Under the pieces are notes generated by a model, which made no database searches, was not told the DNA's origin, and worked only from the letters and a program-made list of their open reading frames with translations. From NCBI RefSeq assembly GCF_027943255.1, contig NC_072895.1, positions 82,276,001 to 82,340,000 of the forward strand: a DNA stretch of 64,000 nucleotides. Direction: 5' to 3'. Every line of letters starts with the position of its first letter. Positions within the stretch are counted from its first letter, which is position 1. This document shows, piece after piece, positions 56,152 to 64,000 of this stretch. This DNA is from Anastrepha obliqua (taxonomy: Eukaryota; Arthropoda; Insecta; Diptera; Tephritidae). The position numbers and the translations under genes were made by a program.

Positions 56152-58429
56152 CATACTCGCCGTAAACTAAATAAATCCAAAAACATTTCCTGAGTTTTTT
56201 TTAACTACTGCTTACAGTAAGAAGGGTTAATCTAGTCCTTCGTGCGCGCGGCTAAATTTTTCAGTACATTTTAACGATTATCTCATCACAGGAATTTCAA
56301 ATTAATTTTTAAGCTTTTAAATCATTTTTTTCATCATTTCTTCTTTCTTTTTCCTTTAACGATCAAAAATAGTCTAATTAAATCAAACCGCAGCATCTCT
56401 GCGGCTAATTAACATCGCCCCTTCGCCTAATTGTACGATTTTCAATTTTCGACTTTAATATTTTTCGCAGTTATTCGATCAAAAAGGGAAGCATTTTGTA
56501 AATATCTCACCATAAGTCAAATTCTTAACACAAGAAGTATGTTGCAACAGCTGTTATTTTAGCTGCCATAGTAAAGAGAATCCATAGTGCGAATCTCAAG
56601 CCCAAGATTGGTCAGTCTGTATTCTAGAGTGAAATGAGAAGTGATACTTTTTTATACTTAAAAGCAGGAAAAGCAAAATATGTTATTTTTATGACACGTT
56701 TACTGTCGCTGGCACTTTTAATAGCGCCTTTCAAACTTGGGAGTGGGTAACCGGACTTGTAGGAGTTTCTTTCGGTCTTTCTAAAATATATCACTTGCGA
56801 GTCTACAAATTCCTAATTTTTTAACACCTCGCTATATCTCTAGCATGGAAAATAGTGTTATACATATTGTGTACATAAAACTGAGTAAGCAATTAAATTT
56901 TGGTAAAAATTGTTGAAACCAAATAATGGTAACAAATGATGTTTTACCCATTTATATTTATTTATTTTTCCGCCTGCAGCTAAGCTAACACACGCACGCC
57001 GAAAATTGGCATATTCGCTGCAACAATTTGCAAAAAAAGCTCTTTCCCCCACGCAAACAACTGTATATACAAATGCACGTTTGTATCTAAGCAAAGTGAA
57101 AGTTGCGTTGGTCACCGGGGCGTATATGCAACGCACCCACAGCGCATTCAGTGCCATGAATTGTAGCTTTGGTTTTAGCACCGGAACACCGAAATTGTTT
57201 GTCGCACTGGTTTTAGAAAAGTCTCCCTGTTTTGGCGGGATAAGCGAAAAACAGAAAAATAACCATTTAGAAGTTTACTAGTTTCTGGTGTTTTTTATTT
57301 GTTTCTAGGCAAGCATTTTTTGGTTTGTTGGTTTCAGGCTTTTTTTCGGTTTTGCTATTCGATTCTTCTCTGATTTATGCATATACAGCGAACCACTACT
57401 TTAGCGCTAACACTGGTCATAACTGCACATTTATTGTGATTTATTTTCGCTGGTAGCGTTGCTCTCGAAGCCAACTAGCTGCTGCCGGCATTTAGTTATG
57501 GAAAAATGAAATGAATTTGGCGCTTAGGAAATTTGTTTGCAAAAGCTTTTATGTATATTTTTGTTTTACGTATCATTGCATGTAAAGGCAGGAATATTGC
57601 TACATAAGCATACACATCTGTGTCAATATGAATATAAAAACTAATTCGAAACACAAAATCTGTGTGTCGCGTAGTGTAGGTTGTGTAGTTGCACATCCAA
57701 AATTTATTCCATCGCTTGAAAAGCACACAAGCAAAGAGCATTAAATAGCATAACAACTATCATGAAATAAATGTCTAGAGAAAGGTTGGCTTAAAGCGCA
57801 GTTTTAAGCCTTTAATCTCTGCCTGTTTTTGTATGAACACAGCCTACACGAGCATAGCTCGAATGTAGCACAGCTTAACTGGCACAGAGTTCATGTGAAA
57901 ACCCCATTGTGACTAATAGTTGTCCAACATACTTTTAATAAACAAAAATTATACATTTTTGAGTGATTTTTACGCCACACTGAAGAGCGTAAGCGATTAG
58001 CCAATGCAATTATTTTGGATTTTCCAGCATCTGTTCTAGTAAAATATCACCAATTAATTGACGGGACATTGATTTCCTTTTATACTTTAGCCTCAATAGA
58101 GACTCGACTGCAGCTGTAGCAACAAAGTAGTGGAGCGATTGACCGGTTGATGTTGACGAAATGATTGCTGGTACTGATGCTAGTCCTTGGTGGGATTTGT
58201 ATTCAGTCGAATATCGTGGAAGGGCATGCGCTTCTGCTATTTTGATAGCAAGGTCACGGATGTAGACAGTTTAAATCGGACTATGTCATGAGGACAGCAA
58301 AAGTAATTTATATGTCGTCTACAGTTATGGTTGCTCAGGCTATTGGGGTGCATCACGTGGAGGGAGAGTAAAAATTGAGGTTATGAAATGCCTACAGCTG
58401 CTTCCTCAGATTTCTATAACCTCCTTACA
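56152..58429. other. AT-rich non-coding stretch
   Basis: No gene or element recognised over about 2.3 kb. It is the longest stretch without any transposon signal. Open frames at 56858-57281 lie on both strands and have no recognisable domain. Confidence 0.45.
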
Positions 58430-58930
58430 CCCAAATTATCTTCTTTTTCTTCTTAGCACCACAGTCGTTGGTGAACCCTTGCTTCATTCACAATCTGACG
58501 CCATCTGTTTCTATCTAAGGCTACCACCTTCCACCGCCGCATGTTTGGATTTTCAAGGTTAACATCCACGTCTTCCAGCCATCTCATTCTGGGCGTCCTC
58601 TTCTGCGGCCTCCAACAGGGCGTAAATGAACTGACTTTCGAGTTGTTATCTCCATGGGTATTCTAAAAGCGTGTCGAGCCATCTTATCCTCTGAGATTTT
58701 ATAAATTTTATCACAGTTTCGTTTTTTGCAAATAGTTCCAACTCATACTGTCTTAAAATCTTACAGGTCCGTACATTTTACGCAATATTTGTCTTTCAAA
58801 TCAATTAGCTGATTAATGTTTTTAGCGCCTATCATTTATTGTCAATGATGTATTCTTATTGGCTGCTATTTTGATACCCAGATAGATAAATTCTTGTGCA
58901 CTCTAAGACATTTTTGTTAAAAAAGGTAGC
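58430..58930 (-). pseudogene. RTE-like LINE C-terminal fragment
   Basis: Minus-strand frames give FIYLGIKIAANKNTSLTIND (post-palm YLG block), FERQILRKMYGPVR, and the tail RPEMRWLEDVDVNLENPNMR and WKVVALDRNRWRQIVNEA. Order and motifs match RTE-type proteins (LGSxI, FERKxLRxIYGPV, GRPRxRWxDxVxxDL, AxDRxxWR). Internal deletions remove the YGSETW region. A different family from 20535 and 22640. Confidence 0.78.
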
Positions 58931-59230
58931 AAAAGTACAATTCGAAGCTATTGTCAGAAATTGCTTAGTGGGATATTAAATTAAAAACCGCTTAACTTAA
59001 TCCAAGAGTTAAGTTTTGTGAGTTAGTTTGTAAATTTTTTTTTTATCCTTTATTATTATTTCTATATATTTCAACTTAAAATATTTACAATTTTTCTTTC
59101 TTTTTGGGTTTCAACAGTATTTAGAAGCCAATACCACTATATACATTTATCTAAGAAAAAAAAATTAACTCGTTATTTAATTAATTTTATTATTTAATGA
59201 ATAAATATATTCATAAAATTGTGACACCAT

Positions 59231-60346
59231 TTACATCTGCAGGTCAGTTGGCCGTTTGCGCTTAAGCCTCCTCGTCTCGGTTTCCTCTTTTAATGGAAGT
59301 TGCCGAATTGCCCTGTTAGAATGTTCTAGTAGTCGGTTTGTGTGTCTTAAGCTGTTGCTGCGTATTTCTTCATGGACTGTTTTTACTTTAAGTTCTCGAT
59401 GGATATTATCATTTAGTATATACCACTCTGCTTTTGATATTATACGGAGTATCTTATTTTGCGTTTGTTGTATAATTTTTATATTTGTACTGCTCGCAGT
59501 TCCCCAAAGCTCTGAGCCATTTTTCCATATTGGTGTTATAATTACTTTGTATATTAATAGTATCTTATTTTCTAGTGAGAGCGTTGAATTTTTTCCCAAA
59601 AGCCAATGAAGATGTTTAAACCTAGTCTTGATTTCGCGTCGTTTTTGTCCAATGTGTAACTTCCAGTTAAGTTTATTGTCTATAATCATACCCAAGTATT
59701 TTGCCCTTGTGTCGTGGTGTATTTGTTTATTCTTTATGAATATTGGATTGTATTGTTTTTCTCTCTTGTTGGTGTATGTGACGTGGGCGGTTTTATCTTC
59801 GTTTATTTTGATTCCCCATTTCTCGAACCATTGAGTGGTGTTGTCAAGTAATTCCTGAAGTTTATAAGCAGCCGTTCTTGGATCTTTGTCTGATGCTAAC
59901 AAGACAGTGTCGTCTGCAAATGTTGCTATTAGAGAATTCTTAGTTGCCGGTGTAGGGATATCAGCTGTGTAAAGAAGGTAAAGAAGCGGCCCAAGGACAC
60001 TACCTTGCGGTACACCAGCTTCCATTGTTAGTATATCAGAATACTTATCCTCGAATTTTACATAAAATTGTCTTCCAGTTATATAACTTTTCATTAGTTC
60101 GTAGTAGTCTGTTGGTAAATAAGTCAAGAGTTTTTGTAGAAGTCCTGCGTGCCATACTGTGTCAAAAGCTTTGACTACGTCGAGATATACTGCTTCACAC
60201 GTTCGTTTTTTATCGATGCCTTCAAAAATTTTGTTTGTAACTCTGTGAACTTGTTGGATGGTGGAATGTTTTTGCCTGAATCCGAATTGGTGACAAGGTA
60301 TTATTTTGTCCTTTTGTATAATGGGATCGATTAACTTTTTTAGCAT
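59231..60346 (-). CDS. Jockey reverse transcriptase, 371 codons
   Basis: An open frame from the fingers to the natural stop. Blocks: FGFRQKHSTIQQVHRVTNKI, YLDVVKAFDTVWHAGLLQKL (catalytic Asp in the AFD region), SYITGRQFYVKF, AGVPQGSVLGPLLYLLYTAD, TFADDTVLLASDKD (catalytic FADD), KWGIKINEDKTAHVTYT, RAKYLGMIIDNKLNWKLHI, and the thumb IYKVIITPIWKNGSELWGTA. The C-terminus lacks RNase H, as usual for Jockey. The N-terminal fingers blocks are absent because of the deletion, so polymerase function is unlikely although the palm is intact. Confidence 0.88.
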   Translation of the reverse strand: MLKKLIDPIIQKDKIIPCHQFGFRQKHSTIQQVHRVTNKIFEGIDKKRTCEAVYLDVVKAFDTVWHAGLLQKLLTYLPTDYYELMKSYITGRQFYVKFEDKYSDILTMEAGVPQGSVLGPLLYLLYTADIPTPATKNSLIATFADDTVLLASDKDPRTAAYKLQELLDNTTQWFEKWGIKINEDKTAHVTYTNKREKQYNPIFIKNKQIHHDTRAKYLGMIIDNKLNWKLHIGQKRREIKTRFKHLHWLLGKNSTLSLENKILLIYKVIITPIWKNGSELWGTASSTNIKIIQQTQNKILRIISKAEWYILNDNIHRELKVKTVHEEIRSNSLRHTNRLLEHSNRAIRQLPLKEETETRRLKRKRPTDLQM

Positions 60347-60767
60347 TATAATCCCCGCCAGCTATGTATCGTTTGGCAAGTGTTTTCAAAAAGTCGTAGT
60401 ATTGTGGTATGGAATTTATGTATTTTGGGGGACAATATACAGCAGAGATTGTTAGTTTGCCGCCTTCATCTCCAATTTGGATCGACGTCGCTTGTATGTT
60501 TTCTTTTTCGTATTTTTCTAATTCAATGCATTTAATGTCTTGCCTAATTATTATCGCTGTGCCACCATGGGCTTTGTTGTCAGGGTGGTTTGTGACAAAT
60601 ATTTTATAATTAGGTATTCTTGCAAAGCTTTTGTCAGTGAAGTGTGTTTCAGAAATTAGTAATACGTCTATTGAATTATGGTTTATAAACACTATCAGTT
60701 CTTTCAAGTGTTGGCCCAAGCCGTTTGCATTCCAAGCGACTATTTTCAGTCTACTTGTGCTGTCCAT
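60222..60767 (-). pseudogene. Jockey AP-endonuclease domain, truncated
   Basis: Begins RLKIVAWNANGLGQHLKELI (catalytic Asn), then IDVLLISETHFTDKSFARIP (catalytic Glu), HGGTAIIIRQDIK, QIGDEGGKLTISAVYCPPKY and YIAGGDYNA (start of the GDFNAKH block with the catalytic Asp and Asn). After about 60350 the frame continues across the deletion junction and reads the reverse transcriptase region out of frame. The His of the SDH block is lost. The domain would nick target DNA to prime reverse transcription. Confidence 0.85.
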
Positions 60768-61065
60768 CTATTTTGTTCACTAGCAGTGTTATAATATTCA
60801 TTATGTTTGACATTTGTGCGAAGACCTGCTTCATCATTTCTTTTAATTCTTTGATGCCATCATTTGAAGTTGCTTCAGAATTTGTTTCAGAATTTGTCAC
60901 ACCCGATTATGGGTTGTTAGAAATAACTTGGGCATATGACATTGTCGGTTTGGCATATTGTGAATCTATTTGCCGATTTAAAGCGTTTTACTGTTTATCA
61001 GTATTCAATTCTTTGTTACGTTGCTCTAAATTTAAAACCGATTTCGAAGTTTCGCCAATTTAAAT

Positions 61066-61974
61066 CTATTATGTTATCATAAAAAATAAATTATTTCACT
61101 GAAGTGAAGAAGCGGCTTCATCATAAATTTAATTGACTGCAAACAAACTCTGAATATACCACTCCCTCGTATGTTTGGGGATTTGAATCCCAAGTTATGA
61201 TTTATTTTGCATTACTAACAAACTGACAAACTGCCTTTTCTTAATTAATTTAATTATTTTTATATTTAGAGGGTCTTTTTAATAATTTTATGTTTTATAT
61301 TTGGTGTTTGTTTGTATGTTATGACGTCGACACTGGTGATATGATGATATAAAATCTGAAATTTTAAAAGTCGAGCCAAGAAACACCCAGAGATTTGGTA
61401 ACTCCTAAAACACTCAGGCTAAAGGCCCATTGTATTTAAAGCGATTTTGTATAACTGAAATTATTTTCCATAACTGATAACAGGAAACTATCTGACCATT
61501 GAACAAAACATAGGTACATATGAATTTCTAAAAATCATATTTTTTTCACAACATTTTTTTTTTCAATTTGTAATTTTACACCTCCTTAAAAATTCAATGT
61601 ATGGAAAAAAATAGAAATAGAAAGATTTACCACCTCAGTTTACAGGATGATCAATGCGAAATTTTGAGCTCAAAAGAAAAAAGATACTTCAGCACAAACT
61701 GAGCGTAGTAAAGGGGTATTGAATTTGCAAGAGGTGAGTAAGTAGGTATGCATCAAAGGATATGTCAGTAACAGCACAGAGCGCAAAGTGCTATTGAACA
61801 GCGCCTTGGTGCAGTCGTTTCCAATGAGCTCTAGGTAAGAGTTTTGAGATGTTGTTGGTGCTGTGCTGGCGTACACATGAATTCACTTGGAATGCTGCAA
61901 GAGCATTTGTGCACGACTGAGCTGGGCAAGTGTGCGCAAATGATCGAAAAGTCTGTTAGTAAGTTTGGTTTAGA
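61066..61974. other. AT-rich non-coding stretch
   Basis: No gene or element recognised. Confidence 0.4.
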
Positions 61975-61976
61975 TA

Positions 61977-63194
61977 TAAAGGGTAATCGGATTGGAGGTA
62001 CTTTTTCCAATAAGGTTTTTTCACGCGTGACTACTGTTAAACTATATACGTAATTTTTTCAGTATTCATTAACGTTTCATCACGAAAAGACTTACGCCTC
62101 AACAGCGTTTACAAATCGTAGAATTGTATTATGAAATTTGACGCTCTGAAAAGTGCTCATCACGCGTTCAGGCCACTCCATGGTGTACATAACCGTCTTA
62201 CCGAATGCACTATTTGGCAAACTATCGGAAAAATTGGGAGTAATTTTACATTATTAGATGACAGCACGAAGTGAAGAGAATATTGCGGCTGTAAATGAGA
62301 GTTTTGCCAAAGGCAAGGAAGAGTCGATTCGGCGCCGATCGCAACAACTTCACCCATCATATGGCACTAATTAAGCGATTTTTAGCAAATATCTTGATTT
62401 GAAAACATATAAAATACAGCGAGTCCAAGATTTGAAGCTGGCCGATCTTCCAAGGTATCATAATTTTAGTCGTTGGGCTCTTGAAAAACTGGCCGAAAGG
62501 CCGCATTTTGGGATCCGAATTTGGTTCAGCAATGAGGCGCATTTTTTGGCTTAATTGCTACGTGAATAAGCTAAACTGTCATATTTGGACTGAAGAGCAA
62601 CCAAAAGTCATTCAAGAATAGCCACTATATCCATTGACAATATGCGTATAGCGCGGCCTATGGGTTGGAGGAATCATCTGCCCATATTTCTTCAAGGACG
62701 AGGCTGGCGCCAATGTAACAGTGAATGGCAAATGCTATCGCGCCATGATATACGACTTTTAGATACCGAACATTGAAGTCCGTGATCTCCATAACATTTG
62801 GTTGCAACAAGACGGCGCTACTTGGCATACAGGTTCTGAAACAATGGATTTACTGCGTTGTCGTTTCGATCAGCAATTTCTCTCGGATCAGTTGGAATGT
62901 AAAATCCAAATGCTCTGTGGATAAACCAGCTTCGTTTGAGGCATTGGAAGCCAACACTACTGAAGTTATGCACGAGATACCAAACGAAGTCCTCCAGCGA
63001 GTCACTGAAAATTGATGTTTACGGCTGGCCGAATTAAGGCGCAGTTTGCTGCCAACATTTGAAAGAGATTATCTTTAAAAAATAAAGGTAAAGAACGGTT
63101 CTACACAAAAATAATTAAGATTTCCCAATCAACTTGAATTTTCGTTGTTTTATTTAAATTTAAAATCCGATTCCCCTAAATTGATCACCCTTTA
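61977..63194 (+). mobile_element. DD41D element with both ends, heavily decayed coding
   Basis: The ends TAAAGGGTAATCGGATT (61977) and, on the minus strand, TAAAGGGTGATCAATTT (63194) are bordered by TA (61975-61976, 63195-63196), giving 1218 bp. Transposase relics run in order: KTYASTAFTNR-like start, KYIQRVQDLKLADLPRYH, FSNEAHF (first Asp changed to Asn), IICPYFFKDEAGANVTV, WLQQDGATWHTGS (second Asp), a deletion removing the RWPPR...PLDF block with the third Asp, then CSVDKPASFEALEANTTE and the C-terminus. It belongs to the same subfamily as the split copy at 1440-3770 and served to define that copy's deletion. Confidence 0.85.
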
Positions 63195-63196
63195 TA

Positions 63197-64000
63197 TGCA
63201 TGCATGAATTCATATATACTTACATACGTGTAAATATGAGGCCTCATTTATTTTATACAATTTTTGTTTTTTTTTTTTTGCTATATGTCGCATGTGCTGA
63301 TTCTATTCATTAGGGAGCAAGATAGTATTGTACTACAACTTGTGTGTAACGGTAACTTATGTAGACGCCGCACCTGACCTTTTTTTTTGTTTTGTACATA
63401 TAACACATTTCAGACAATATTGCTTTCTCTTATGTCAAATTTATATACCTCTTGAAATTTTTTCTCAAATATATTTTTTCTTTTCATTCTACACACACAC
63501 ACACACGCATACGATGATGTTGATGAATTGAATTTCTTCACAAAGCAGGCCAAATTTTGCTTTACTGTTGCAAAGTGTTCTTAAGCGCTTACCTTGTGAA
63601 TGCCACATGGCATATGCGGAGCGCTCATTTACCGCTTAATTAAGCAGTGCTAAAGCCCTGGTACCCCATTGACCAACTAAAGTAATAAAATAAAAGCCTA
63701 CTAGCAAATCCCATAACGTCCTAAAAAATATAACAATAATAAAGGTCGACAAAGCTTAACTAATCCAGGAGCATTAAGTTTATTCCGTACTGAGACCTAT
63801 TTTTTGCTTAACACAAAACACACACACGCACATACGTGAAGTGAAAATAACCACTTGAAAAGGGCAAAGTGAAACGAATAAATCCTCTGTGGAGCTGCCT
63901 CGAAAGTGCGCATAATTTAGTTAGGCACTAAACTATGCCTAACCACATAGAAATGCCGCAAAAAAGAAAGCACTAAATGAAAAAAGGGTTCAAAGCTCCA
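63197..64000. other. AT-rich non-coding stretch
   Basis: Includes a (CA)n run at about 63491-63506 and another short CA run near 63818. No gene recognised. Confidence 0.4.

Larger units (their letters stand above)
59031..61065 (-). mobile_element. Jockey-clade LINE copy 2 with endonuclease-reverse transcriptase deletion
   Basis: The 3' poly(A) lies at the left (T run about 59031-59040). Rightwards: reverse transcriptase (59231-60346), endonuclease (60222-60767), and the C-terminus of ORF1 (about 60768-61062: MMKQVFAQMSNIMNIITLLV, a coiled-coil-like segment) before a 5' truncation. The middle of ORF2 between the endonuclease GGDYNA block and the early fingers of the reverse transcriptase has been deleted. 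The family is the same as 42350-43809, with very similar protein and 3' non-coding sequence. Confidence 0.9.

Noticed and set aside
56858..57281. Overlapping open frames on both strands, considered as a host exon
   Set aside because: Neither strand shows a domain, and codon choice is no better than the surrounding non-coding sequence.
63491..63506. (CA)n microsatellite as a functional element
   Set aside because: Ordinary short dinucleotide run of a kind common in insect intergenic DNA.

Overview
The window reads as intergenic or heterochromatin-like DNA from an insect, most likely a higher dipteran and plausibly a tephritid fruit fly. The sequence is AT-rich, coding capacity is broken by stops and frameshifts, and almost every recognisable protein is a transposase or a reverse transcriptase. 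The fly placement rests on the abundance of DD41D 'rosa'-type IS630-Tc1-mariner elements (a lineage first described from Ceratitis rosa) beside Jockey/I/RTE-type LINEs. It is an inference, not a proof. I found no convincing host exon, rRNA, tRNA or CRISPR array.

Layout. 0-3.8 kb: two DD41D transposase remnants, the second split by an RNase H-bearing LINE with a 12-bp target duplication. 5.5-11.4 kb: LINE fragments (RNase H, Jockey ORF1, Jockey ORF2), a DD41D 3' half and a tRNA-derived SINE. 12.7-18.4 kb: a TA-flanked MITE, a second copy of the RNase H LINE, a hAT-like long-inverted-repeat element with an 8-bp duplication, another RNase H LINE, a mariner 5' half and a TTAA-flanked element. 19-27.6 kb: I-type and RTE-type LINE remnants, two more SINE copies, a second TTAA element, and an internally deleted DD41D element. 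28.6-36.6 kb: two full-length but frameshifted mariners, a LINE interrupted by a deleted DD41D element, the second hAT-like element, and a pair of mariners abutting at one shared TA. 37-45 kb: Jockey and other LINE remnants, a SINE, and mariners. 46.5-51 kb: an unclassified transposase-like fragment, then a 3070-bp Transib element whose transposase aligns with the RAG1 core. 53-56 kb: an endonuclease-bearing LINE interrupted by both a 216-bp TTAA element and a nearly intact DD41D element. 58-63 kb: RTE and Jockey remnants and a terminal DD41D element with both ends.

The genes do not form a host pathway. They are layers of selfish elements, and the nesting (LINE in DD41D, DD41D in LINE, TTAA element in LINE, mariner beside mariner) gives a relative chronology. 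The strongest discoveries are the Transib element (CAC-starting termini, perfect 5-bp duplication CGTTG, RAG1-like D-D-E plus zinc-binding motifs), the paired hAT-like fold-back elements, the three TTAA-target non-autonomous elements, and a tRNA-derived SINE family with four copies here.
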